From assembly GCA_024400715.1 (NCBI GenBank), contig JAKSMH010000119.1:1-5209 (forward strand): 5,209 nt of DNA, given 5' to 3'. This DNA comes from Bacteroidales bacterium. Its GTDB lineage: Bacteria; Bacteroidota; Bacteroidia; Bacteroidales; WCHB1-69. Made by a program: the position numbers and the translations under genes. This document shows positions 1-5,209 of the stretch, one piece after another; position 1 is the first letter of the stretch, and each line of letters begins with the position of its first letter. The notes under the pieces were generated by a model that saw nothing but the letters and a program-made list of their open reading frames with translations, ran no database searches and was not told the origin of the DNA.

Positions 1-668
1 ATAATATGCGTCACCGACTCGTTGGTAATGGTCATCACGCCATTAGAGGGCGGCGTGGCCATAGCGACCAATTCTATCGCATTGAGCAACTTACGTGCGT
101 CTCCGCCGGAAATCCGCATCAAAGCCTCTTTTTCCTGAAAATGGATGGTGCAATTGAGATGCGTTTCCAAGTAATTTTTCGCGGAAAGAATAATCAGCTC
201 CAAATTGGCCTGTGAGAGCGACTTCAGCGTATATACCTGACAGCGAGACAAGAGCGGGGATATGACCTCGAAGGACGGGTTTTCGGTTGTCGCGCCTATC
301 AAAGTCACCACGCCGCGTTCGACGGCACCCAGCAAAGAATCCTGCTGCGACTTGCTAAAGCGATGAATTTCGTCGATAAATAAAATCGACTTCTTATCTG
401 TTTTTTCCGCCTTGTCCAGAATCTCGCGGATATCCTTCACACCTGAACTGATGGCGCTCAGCATATAAAAATCAGCACCGGTGACTTCTGCGATAAGGAG
501 TGCCAGGGTGGTTTTTCCCACGCCGGGAGGTCCCCACAGAATCATCGAGTAAATATTATCGTTTTCCAATGCCTGACGCAGCACGCCCCCCTGCCCCATC
601 AGGTGTTCCTGACCGATGTAGGCATCCAGTGTCTTGGGCCGTAAAATTTCCGCCAAAGGTTGTTGCAT
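1..668 (-). CDS. rarA: Replication-associated recombination protein A, AAA+ ATPase (N-terminal part, cut by window edge)
   Basis: The protein belongs to the RarA/MgsA/WRNIP1 family: cytoplasmic AAA+ ATPases, related to clamp loaders, that act at stalled or damaged replication forks. I translated 222 codons from ATG at 668; the frame is open to the left edge, so the C-terminal half (family length about 420-450 aa) is missing. Visible motifs are Walker A GPPGVGKT (residues 46-53), Walker B ILFIDE followed by IHRFSKSQQD (95-110), sensor 1 GATTENPSF (125-133), a likely arginine finger in SPLLSRC (Arg142), and sensor 2 GGDARKLLN (188-196, Arg192). The N-terminal LAEILRPKTLDAYIGQEHL is typical of the family. 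The start is placed at 668 because the family begins just ahead of this motif and the codon lies 10 bp after the upstream gene's stop. No Shine-Dalgarno sequence is seen, which is normal in Bacteroidota. It is probably co-transcribed with the PorV/PorQ-like gene. No residue is obviously missing in the visible part. Confidence 0.95.
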   Translation of the reverse strand, partial: MQQPLAEILRPKTLDAYIGQEHLMGQGGVLRQALENDNIYSMILWGPPGVGKTTLALLIAEVTGADFYMLSAISSGVKDIREILDKAEKTDKKSILFIDEIHRFSKSQQDSLLGAVERGVVTLIGATTENPSFEVISPLLSRCQVYTLKSLSQANLELIILSAKNYLETHLNCTIHFQEKEALMRISGGDARKLLNAIELVAMATPPSNGVMTITNESVTHI

Positions 669-678
669 AACGATAATT

Positions 679-1797
679 TTATTCTATGGGTGTATTTTGC
701 ACTTTATTTTTCTTCTTTAGTTTTGAAAACGAATTAATGCCGATGCGCAAAGAGAAAATGTGGGAATACAAAGCCACGGACACATCCCCGACATCGGTAA
801 AAGCGTAATCAATTGCCACTATATCCTTGATATTGATACCGATACCCAAGTTAATCTGGCAAGTCACCTTTCGTTTATTATCGAAATCCGTTTCGCGTTG
901 GAAATTGCCGATACCAGCACGGATGGCCACGATTTTCTTATAAGCGAACTCCATTCCGAAATGGGGATTGAACGTAAACACGTTGGTACTCAGGATATCG
1001 TCTCTACGACCGTCGAAAGTAAAGTCGGCATTAAAGGCAAAAGTGGCATTAAAGCCCTTGCCGAATTCGACATATTTCGCACCGCCAAGCACCAATTGAG
1101 GGACAGTCACTTCCAGTGAATTTTCGGGTATTTCATTACCCGTTTGGATAAAGACATCTTTCACCTGGTCAGAAAGTGTATAGTTCCAAGCGTTGAAGGT
1201 TCCAGTAGCATCTTGCAGGAAGGCCCCCACCTGCCATCCTTTGCGATTAAACTGAACACCCAGATCCAAGCCGAAGCCCCAGGCACCCGCGAACTTTCCA
1301 ATTTTGCGGCGAATGATTTTTGCATTTCCACCCACCGAAAGTCCCTGTACTTTCTTGAAATTATAAGCATAACTCAATAAGAAGGCATTATCGGCGGAAG
1401 AAAAATAAGATATTTTATCATAATCTATATTTCCCTGATTATCAATCAATTCTGTTGTATTCATAATATTATCCACGCCAAAGCGGATATAGGAAAATGC
1501 CACGGTGGAAGTAGAATCGACCTTATAGGCGATGCCGGCATAGTCATATTTTGAGATGCCGGCGAAGTATTCGGCGTGCATGGCGGAGAGTTGGAGTTTT
1601 TGGGACATTCTTCCCAAGCCGGCGGGATTCCAATAGGCGGAAGTCACGTCGTCGGAAATGGCGACCATTGAATTGGCCATAGAGAGTCCGCGAGCACCGA
1701 CGCCCAGGGACAGGAAGGCATTGCTATACTTGGCTGTTTGGGCGGACAAAGCCACCGACAGCAGACAACACAAGCCGAATAGAATGCCTTTTTTCAT
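679..1797 (-). CDS. PorV/PorQ-family outer-membrane beta-barrel protein
   Basis: The predicted protein has 372 residues. Residues 1-19 look like a signal peptide: MKK, a hydrophobic stretch, then VALSAQ with cleavage near 18-19. Next comes the family hallmark, a conserved N-terminal segment running from AFLSLGVGARGLSMA to AYWNPAGLG (about residues 27-62). The rest alternates aromatic and small residues in the way of an outer-membrane barrel, with a late strand near IFSLRIGI and a charged tail (KLKKKNK). PorV and PorQ are type IX secretion components in Bacteroidota; PorV shuttles cargo to the attachment complex and PorQ works with PorZ. Many relatives have no assigned role, so I infer the family only and not T9SS function. 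The frame extends back to an ATG at 1866, but I chose 1797 because it gives a clean signal peptide and lies just downstream of a TAnnTTTG promoter element at 1817-1824. rarA follows after 10 bp, suggesting an operon. FadL-like transport proteins share the fold and are a less likely alternative. Confidence 0.85.
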   Translation of the reverse strand: MKKGILFGLCCLLSVALSAQTAKYSNAFLSLGVGARGLSMANSMVAISDDVTSAYWNPAGLGRMSQKLQLSAMHAEYFAGISKYDYAGIAYKVDSTSTVAFSYIRFGVDNIMNTTELIDNQGNIDYDKISYFSSADNAFLLSYAYNFKKVQGLSVGGNAKIIRRKIGKFAGAWGFGLDLGVQFNRKGWQVGAFLQDATGTFNAWNYTLSDQVKDVFIQTGNEIPENSLEVTVPQLVLGGAKYVEFGKGFNATFAFNADFTFDGRRDDILSTNVFTFNPHFGMEFAYKKIVAIRAGIGNFQRETDFDNKRKVTCQINLGIGINIKDIVAIDYAFTDVGDVSVALYSHIFSLRIGINSFSKLKKKNKVQNTPIE

Positions 1798-1816
1798 ATT
1801 TATAAAGTATAAACTG

Positions 1817-1824
1817 CAAAGATA
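1817..1824 (-). promoter_or_regulatory. Bacteroidota-type -7 promoter element for the PorV/PorQ-like gene and rarA
   Basis: Read on the minus strand, these bases are TATCTTTG, an exact match to the Bacteroidota -7 consensus TAnnTTTG. The expected -33 TTG is only weakly matched: GTG lies about 19 bp upstream. Transcription would begin near 1810, giving a leader of roughly a dozen bases before the ATG at 1797. This position excludes the upstream ATG at 1866 as the start if this promoter is the main one. Basis: consensus match plus position, with no experimental support. Confidence 0.6.
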
Positions 1825-1950
1825 CATTTTTTTTCTAAACCACGCATTAAAATACTGGCGCGGCAAAAAAAATTAACGAGATTAACCGTATGAGTCTTGT
1901 GAGGAGGTGCCGCTCACGCTGCGCTTGGAGCATATTAAATGGGATTATTA

Positions 1951-1983
1951 CGAAGAAACGAAGAAACGAAGAAGACGAAGAAA
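1951..1983. repeat. CGAAGAAA short tandem repeat, four near-copies
   Basis: The plus strand carries CGAAGAAA twice in a row (1951-1966), then CGAAGAAGA, then CGAAGAAA ending at 1983. The run is purine-only apart from the C that begins each unit. A single reverse-complement copy, TTTCTTCG, sits at 2124-2131, so the hairpin cluster between them is bordered by inverted copies of the same word. No coding role is evident. Confidence 0.8.
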
Positions 1984-2024
1984 CCAAAAAGCGAAGAACT
2001 GAAAGGCGGGTAAAACAGATATTG

Positions 2025-2050
2025 TAGAGACGTGGTGCGCCGCGTCTCTA
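2025..2050. repeat. REP-like hairpin, 11-bp stem (GAGACG module)
   Basis: TAGAGACG pairs with CGTCTCTA, and the stem continues inward through one G-T pair and two G-C pairs to a TGCG tetraloop. That is 11 pairs in 26 bases. The arms resemble dispersed intergenic palindromes with GAGACG arms that I recall from bacterial genomes, including Bacteroidota; this recollection has not been checked. It could also act as a terminator or mRNA-end stabiliser for the decarboxylase transcript, but there is no T tract beside it on the minus strand. Confidence 0.7.
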
Positions 2051-2062
2051 ATGCCCCATCAC

Positions 2063-2079
2063 CGGGGACTGCGTCCCTG
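2063..2079. repeat. Small hairpin, GGGAC/GTCCC stem
   Basis: GGGAC at 2065-2069 pairs with GTCCC at 2073-2077 around a TGC loop. One G-T pair and one C-G pair extend the stem to seven. It is the middle member of three closely spaced hairpins. Its function is unknown. Confidence 0.5.
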
Positions 2080-2090
2080 CCTCCTATAGC

Positions 2091-2107
2091 GATGTCCTTC
2101 GGACATC
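2091..2107. repeat. Perfect 7-bp hairpin, GATGTCC/GGACATC
   Basis: GATGTCC pairs perfectly with GGACATC around a three-base loop (TTC on the plus strand, GAA on the minus strand). It lies about 60 bp beyond the decarboxylase stop codon and is the first hairpin its transcript would meet, so a terminator role is possible. The bases following it on the minus strand (GCTATAGGAGG) contain no T tract, which argues against a classical intrinsic terminator. Confidence 0.55.
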
Positions 2108-2167
2108 ACCCTTCATTTCTTAATTTCTTCGTTTTCTAAACATCATCCGCAACTCCCAAACTCAAAA

Positions 2168-3616
2168 TCAGTATCCCAAAATCTTGAGCATAGACTTATA
2201 GCTCTGTTCCTTGGCGAACAACTTCGTACAAAGCTCGCCTTCTTCATCGCGATAAATGATGATGTGCTTGGGTGCGGGCAACATACAATGTTGGATTCCG
2301 CCATAACCGCCGATGGCTTCTTGGTAGGCACCCGTGTTAAACAAACCAATGTACTGAGGTTCACTTTCATAATAGTTGGATTCGGGGATTTTACCGTTTC
2401 CCTCGAAGTTAACCTCCACGTTTTGGTGAATCTTAGGCAGGAAAACCGCATTCAAATGAGCTTCCGAATTGTAATAATCGTGACTGTCGCAGGTCAATCC
2501 GCCCAAGAAAACACGCTCATACTCCCTATCCCAATTGTTGACAGCCAGTATGATAAACTGCTGGTTGATAGCCCAGGTATCTGGCAATGTAGTCATAAAT
2601 GAACTGTCAATCATATTCCACAACTCACGGTCATTCTGACGTTTTTGCTGCAAGATGGAAAAGAGGACCGCACTTGCTTCGCCAACGGTATAAGAACCGA
2701 ATTCGGTAAATATGTCGGGCTCGCGAACACCTTCGCGATCACAAATCTGCTTAATCTGCGAAACGATTTCTTCCGCCATATAAGCATAATCGTATTCAAA
2801 TCCAAGAGAATTTTTAATGGGGAAACCGCCACCGATATTCAAGGAATCCAATTCAGGACAACGTTTTTTCAACTCGCAATACAGCGTAACACACTTGGTC
2901 AATTCATTCCAATAATAAGCCGTATCTTGGATTCCGGTATTGATAAAGAAGTGCAACATTTTGAGTTGGAACTTCGGATTCGATTTGATCTTATTCTCAT
3001 AAAAAGGAATAATGTCATTATATCTGATTCCCAAACGCGAAGTATAAAACTCGAAACGAGGTTCTTCTTCCGCAGCAATTCTGATGCCGATTTTGCATTT
3101 GGAATTGATTTTTTCATCTAATAAATCAAATTCGTGCTTACTATCCATCACCGGGATGATGTTGGTAAATCCCTTATCCAACATCATTGAAATGTTATCG
3201 ATATATTGGATTTTCTTAAATCCATTACATATAATATAATTGTCTTTCTGGAACTGACCCATATCGTTCAAGGTCTCAATCAGATTCAAATCGAAGGCAG
3301 AAGAAGTCTCCAGATGGACATCGTTTTTAAGCACTTCGGACAAGACAAATTCAAAATGAGAGCTTTTCGTACAATAACAATAATGGTAATCGCCTTGGTA
3401 ATCCGACTTGGCAATAGCCACATTGAACCAACGTCGAGTTCGCTGGATATTTTGAGAAATTTTCGGCAAATAGGTAATTTTCAGCGGTGTTCCGTACTGC
3501 TTGATAATATCCATTAAGGGAACATCATTGAAAATCAATTCGTTGTTTTCCACTTGAAATTCCTCTTGCGGGAACTCATAGGTTTGCTGAATCAAATCAA
3601 TATACTTCTTTCTCAT
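2168..3616 (-). CDS. Fold-type-III PLP-dependent decarboxylase, probable arginine decarboxylase
   Basis: This 482-residue cytoplasmic enzyme has the alanine-racemase/ornithine-decarboxylase layout: an N-terminal PLP-binding barrel followed by a C-terminal beta domain. Visible motifs are YCYCTKSSHF, with Lys84 as the likely PLP Schiff-base lysine; HLETSSAFDL (101-110); SRLGIR (193-198); HFFINTG (222-228), at the place of the HxHxGS motif; NIGGGFP (260-266), the phosphate-binding glycines; EFGSYTVGEAS (305-315); GLTCDSHD (373-380), with Cys376 and Asp377 expected to complete the partner subunit's active site across the dimer; and LFNTGAYQEAIGGYGG (425-440). The opening KYIDLIQQTYEFPQEEF matches my recollection of about 465-aa Bacteroidota proteins annotated as arginine decarboxylase, which make agmatine for polyamine synthesis. 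It is much shorter than classical SpeA (about 630-660 aa), so no symbol is given. Diaminopimelate or carboxynorspermidine decarboxylase activity is less likely but not excluded. The ATG at 3616 follows a TAnnTTTG element; no agmatine-processing gene is in view. Confidence 0.8.
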   Translation of the reverse strand: MRKKYIDLIQQTYEFPQEEFQVENNELIFNDVPLMDIIKQYGTPLKITYLPKISQNIQRTRRWFNVAIAKSDYQGDYHYCYCTKSSHFEFVLSEVLKNDVHLETSSAFDLNLIETLNDMGQFQKDNYIICNGFKKIQYIDNISMMLDKGFTNIIPVMDSKHEFDLLDEKINSKCKIGIRIAAEEEPRFEFYTSRLGIRYNDIIPFYENKIKSNPKFQLKMLHFFINTGIQDTAYYWNELTKCVTLYCELKKRCPELDSLNIGGGFPIKNSLGFEYDYAYMAEEIVSQIKQICDREGVREPDIFTEFGSYTVGEASAVLFSILQQKRQNDRELWNMIDSSFMTTLPDTWAINQQFIILAVNNWDREYERVFLGGLTCDSHDYYNSEAHLNAVFLPKIHQNVEVNFEGNGKIPESNYYESEPQYIGLFNTGAYQEAIGGYGGIQHCMLPAPKHIIIYRDEEGELCTKLFAKEQSYKSMLKILGY

Positions 3617-3645
3617 TTTTTATTGTGGATTTAATTATTTCGCGG

Positions 3646-3653
3646 CAAAAATA
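3646..3653 (-). promoter_or_regulatory. Bacteroidota-type -7 promoter element for the decarboxylase gene
   Basis: On the minus strand these bases read TATTTTTG, an exact TAnnTTTG match. The start point would be near 3640, leaving a leader of roughly 24 bases before the ATG at 3616. No TTG lies at the expected 19-21 bp upstream; instead that area carries a TCGGATTG-containing direct repeat. A weak -33 beside repeated motifs would fit a promoter needing an activator, which is inference only. Confidence 0.55.
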
Positions 3654-3666
3654 CAAAATAAATCAA

Positions 3667-3725
3667 TCGGATTGCATCTTTCAAGACAATCCAACTCACT
3701 CGGATTGCATTTTTTAATACAATTT
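3667..3725. repeat. 33-bp direct repeat with TCGGATTG cores, next to the decarboxylase promoter
   Basis: TCGGATTGCAT begins at 3667 and again at 3700, a period of 33 bp. Similarity continues through TTT, AA and ACAAT at matching positions. The first copy contains an inverted repeat, GGATTG (3669-3674), 12 bases, CAATCC (3687-3692); the second keeps only ATTG/CAAT. A third octamer lies inverted at 3757-3764 (CAATCCGA). The spacing is close to three helical turns, and the cores would sit near -32 and -65 from the inferred start. It could be a pair of regulator sites or simply a dispersed intergenic repeat. Confidence 0.65.
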
Positions 3726-3737
3726 AAGAAATACGAA

Positions 3738-3754
3738 GACACGCACCGCGTCTC
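3738..3754 (-). repeat. Degenerate copy of the GAGACG hairpin module
   Basis: The minus strand here reads GAGACGCGGTGCGTGTC, which aligns with GAGACGTGGTGCGCC at 2029-2041. The right arm is shortened and the stem imperfect, so this copy folds less well than the one at 2025-2050. It shows that both gaps share a repeat family. Confidence 0.45.
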
Positions 3755-3774
3755 AACAATCCGACCACGAGGAA

Positions 3775-3849
3775 TTTCGACAACCACCCCGGCCTGCGGC
3801 CACCAAACTGATTGCCAGCTTTCGACAACCACCCCGGCCTGCGGCCACC
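3775..3849. repeat. Two identical 30-bp copies, 45-bp period
   Basis: The 30 bases at 3775-3804 recur without mismatch at 3820-3849, separated by 15 unrelated bases. The unit begins TTTCGACAACCACC and contains the small palindrome GGCC-TGC-GGCC. On the minus strand both copies translate to WPQAGVVVE in one frame, producing an open frame that looks spurious. The second copy runs directly into the 11-bp inverted repeat at 3848-3871. Confidence 0.85.
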
Positions 3850-3871
3850 CCTCCTTGCAAGCAAGGAGGGG
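3848..3871. repeat. Perfect 11-bp inverted repeat (CCCCTCCTTGC arms)
   Basis: CCCCTCCTTGC at 3848-3858 is matched by GCAAGGAGGGG at 3861-3871, with only AA between; the innermost pairs would open to form the loop in RNA. AT-rich GAATTATA follows on the plus strand. The structure resembles a dispersed intergenic palindrome. It might also help end mfd transcripts, though it lies about 260 bp past the mfd stop and has no adjacent T run. Confidence 0.75.
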
Positions 3872-3899
3872 AATTATAAGCATAGTTGCGACCTTCACA

Positions 3900-3937
<38 letters not shown>

Positions 3938-4109
3938 ACCCAGCGGCAGCGATTGCAGCGGGCACGAAGCGTGGGCGGCTGCTTACGGCCGTGGGCGGCA
4001 AAAGGCGACCGGAGGAAGCCGCTTTGCCGCCCTTACGGGCGTGACAGCCGCCAAGCGGAGTAAAGCGGAAAGCGTGACGGCGAGCGTCAGCGAGCCGGGC
4101 GGCCCTAAA
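3938..4109. other. GC-rich hairpin-dense intergenic block downstream of mfd
   Basis: This stretch is sharply richer in G and C than its surroundings: 43 of 60 bases at 3961-4020 are G or C. It ends abruptly at CCCTAAAATC, about 20 bp from the mfd stop codon. It is full of short palindromes, including TGACG/CGTCA near 4075-4090, CCGC/GCGG near 4051-4061 and the larger structure at 3993-4041. Frames through it on both strands (for example the minus-strand one starting near 4148) are alanine- and arginine-rich with no family resemblance, so I treat it as non-coding. It may be a mobile or dispersed element remnant, or a structured 3' region of the mfd transcript. Confidence 0.6.
3993..4041. repeat. 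Strong hairpin with a competing alternative stem
   Basis: GGGCGGCAAA (3993-4002) pairs perfectly with TTTGCCGCCC (4023-4032), and GGC at 4004-4006 can pair with GCC at 4018-4020 inside the loop. The CGCCC at 4028-4032 can instead pair with GGGCG at 4037-4041 around TTAC, so the two stems exclude each other. On the minus strand, in the direction of mfd transcription, the small stem would form first. No T tract follows the hairpin in either direction. Confidence 0.6.
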
Positions 4110-4129
4110 ATCAACAAAAAATATTTGGT

Positions 4130-5209
4130 CTAAATTTGGTTCAGCCAATGCAAGGCCGCCTTTATCGTCGGAACATTGTGAATGGTCAACAACGCCTTTT
4201 GATTGTGTTCCTGGATTTGCACCTTCGGATGGTTCTTCTGCATAAAGGCCAATACGCGCGTGAAGGTGTCGGACTCGTAAAACGGGGAATTCATTCCCGG
4301 ACTGAAGAATCCCGTCAATTTGTTATTCTTGAGGGAGAGTTTTTCCATATAGAGTTCAGCCCCCTTGCGGCGCAGCGGAATAGTCTGAAGCAACTCGTAC
4401 GCCTCGTCGGGAAGCGGTCCGAACATATCCACCAGCTTCTTTTTAAAGGCATCCAGTTCCTCATCGGTTTTCAAACTTTGCAATTCCTTGTATAGACTCA
4501 TGCGCTCGCTCACGCTACCCACATAATCAGTGGGCAACATTGCACGGACATCGGTTTCCAATAGGCACTCACGCAATAGCAGTGCTGAATTGTCGGCCAT
4601 TTCGAAAGTGGGATGGTCCACATCCTGCAGTTCCAAAATGGCTTCGTTCAAAATCTTCTGGTACATTTCGTAACCGATTTCGCTGATAAACCCGCTTTGG
4701 TCGGCACCCAAGATGTCGCCAGCGCCACGGATGTCCAAATCCCGCATGGCGATTTGCAAGCCGCTACCAATTTCGGAAAAGTCCTCAATGGCCTGTAAAC
4801 GCTTGCGGGCCTGCTCGTTCAGTTCCTCGAACGAACGCACCATCAAATAGCAGAAGGCCTTTTTGTTGTTACGCCCTACCCTTCCCCGAAGTTGGTGCAA
4901 AACATTCAGCGCAAAATTCTGCGCGTCATTGATAATCATTGTATTGGCATTGGTCACATCCAGTCCCGACTCAACAATCGTGGTAGAAACCAACACGTCG
5001 TAATCACCCGCGATGAACTTCAGCATAATCTTTTCCAGCTCGTCACCGTCCATTTGGCCGTGCCCCACCGCCACACGGGCATCTGGCACCAAACGCTGCA
5101 CCAAGCCAGCCATTTCGTAGATATTCTGCATTTTGTTATGTACGAAAAACACCTGTCCGCCACGACTGACTTCGTGAGAACTGGCATCTCTAATCAACTC
5201 TTCATCAAA
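4130..5209 (-). CDS. mfd: Transcription-repair coupling factor Mfd (C-terminal 359 residues, cut by window edge)
   Basis: Mfd is a DNA translocase that pushes stalled RNA polymerase off DNA and recruits UvrA for transcription-coupled repair. The frame is open to the right edge, so this is about the last third of a protein usually about 1100-1150 aa long. Numbering from the edge: FFVHNKMQNI (21-30) and HGQM (50-53) belong to the second RecA-like helicase lobe; STTIVESGLDV (75-85) is motif V; HQLRGRVGR (105-113) is motif VI with its arginine fingers. Next comes the RAH/TRG region, FSEIGSGLQIAMRDLDIRGAGDILGADQSG (about 144-173 with its key RGAGD at 161-165), which couples ATP hydrolysis to translocation. 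The final 150 residues match the C-terminal TRCF (D7) domain that holds the enzyme in its resting state. RecG shares the helicase motifs but not this C-terminal domain, so Mfd is firmly preferred. The TAG stop at 4130-4132 is followed by T-rich sequence (TATTTTTTG) and then the GC-rich block. Confidence 0.95.
   Translation of the reverse strand, partial: FDEELIRDASSHEVSRGGQVFFVHNKMQNIYEMAGLVQRLVPDARVAVGHGQMDGDELEKIMLKFIAGDYDVLVSTTIVESGLDVTNANTMIINDAQNFALNVLHQLRGRVGRNNKKAFCYLMVRSFEELNEQARKRLQAIEDFSEIGSGLQIAMRDLDIRGAGDILGADQSGFISEIGYEMYQKILNEAILELQDVDHPTFEMADNSALLLRECLLETDVRAMLPTDYVGSVSERMSLYKELQSLKTDEELDAFKKKLVDMFGPLPDEAYELLQTIPLRRKGAELYMEKLSLKNNKLTGFFSPGMNSPFYESDTFTRVLAFMQKNHPKVQIQEHNQKALLTIHNVPTIKAALHWLNQI

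Larger units (their letters stand above)
1825..2167. other. Non-coding gap between the decarboxylase and the PorV/PorQ-like gene
   Basis: No frame here resembles a protein. From right to left the gap holds the decarboxylase 3' end, a TTTCTTCG copy at 2124-2131, three hairpins (2091-2107, 2063-2079, 2025-2050), a CGAAGAAA tandem repeat (1951-1983), and an AT-rich stretch leading into the promoter at 1817-1824. An imperfect inverted pair GTGAG/CTCAC sits near 1909-1927. One of the hairpins may end transcription of the decarboxylase gene, but none is followed directly by a T tract on the minus strand, so no terminator is called with confidence. Confidence 0.6.

Noticed and set aside
760..1119. 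Plus-strand open frame of 119 codons inside the PorV/PorQ-like gene
   Set aside because: It is antisense to a well-supported conserved gene and shows no domain or start signal of its own.
1798..1866. Upstream ATG at 1866 extending the PorV/PorQ-like protein by 23 residues
   Set aside because: The extension hides the signal peptide and lies upstream of the inferred transcription start near 1810; the ATG at 1797 explains both signals.
1910..1920. GAGGAGGTG as a strong Shine-Dalgarno site on the plus strand
   Set aside because: No start codon with a plausible frame follows at the right distance, and Bacteroidota genes rarely rely on this signal.
3667..3849. CRISPR array
   Set aside because: The 33-bp and 45-bp repeats each have only two copies, differ from one another, and have no regular spacer pattern or cas gene nearby.

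Overview
The window looks like a chromosomal housekeeping segment from a member of the Bacteroidota, most likely Bacteroidales. Three things suggest this: a PorV/PorQ-family outer-membrane barrel gene, a short fold-type-III decarboxylase of the kind annotated as arginine decarboxylase in this phylum, and two promoters with the Bacteroidota -7 element TAnnTTTG. Genus cannot be told from the sequence.

All four genes lie on the minus strand, so transcription runs from high to low coordinates. The order is mfd (C-terminal third, running off the right edge, 4130-5209), a 513-bp non-coding gap, a PLP-dependent decarboxylase (2168-3616), a 370-bp non-coding gap, a PorV/PorQ-family protein (679-1797), and rarA (N-terminal 222 codons, running off the left edge, 1-668). 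The PorV/PorQ-like gene and rarA are 10 bp apart and probably form one transcript from a promoter at about 1817-1824. The decarboxylase appears to have its own promoter at about 3646-3653. Mfd (transcription-coupled repair) and RarA (stalled-fork processing) are both genome-maintenance proteins, but they are separated by unrelated genes and two gaps, so no joint system is implied.

The unusual content is in the two gaps. The left gap (1798-2167) holds a CGAAGAAA tandem repeat, three hairpins and an inverted copy of CGAAGAAA. The right gap (3617-4129) is a mosaic of short repeats: a 33-bp direct repeat carrying the octamer TCGGATTG next to the decarboxylase promoter, a degenerate copy of the hairpin module seen in the left gap, a 45-bp direct repeat, a perfect 11-bp inverted repeat, four CAACCCT heptamers, and a GC-rich block with mutually exclusive hairpins that stops about 20 bp from the mfd stop codon.

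I found no CRISPR array, tRNA, rRNA, transposase or defence gene, and no convincing new multi-gene system. The best leads are the repeat architecture upstream of the decarboxylase and the repeat families shared between the two gaps.
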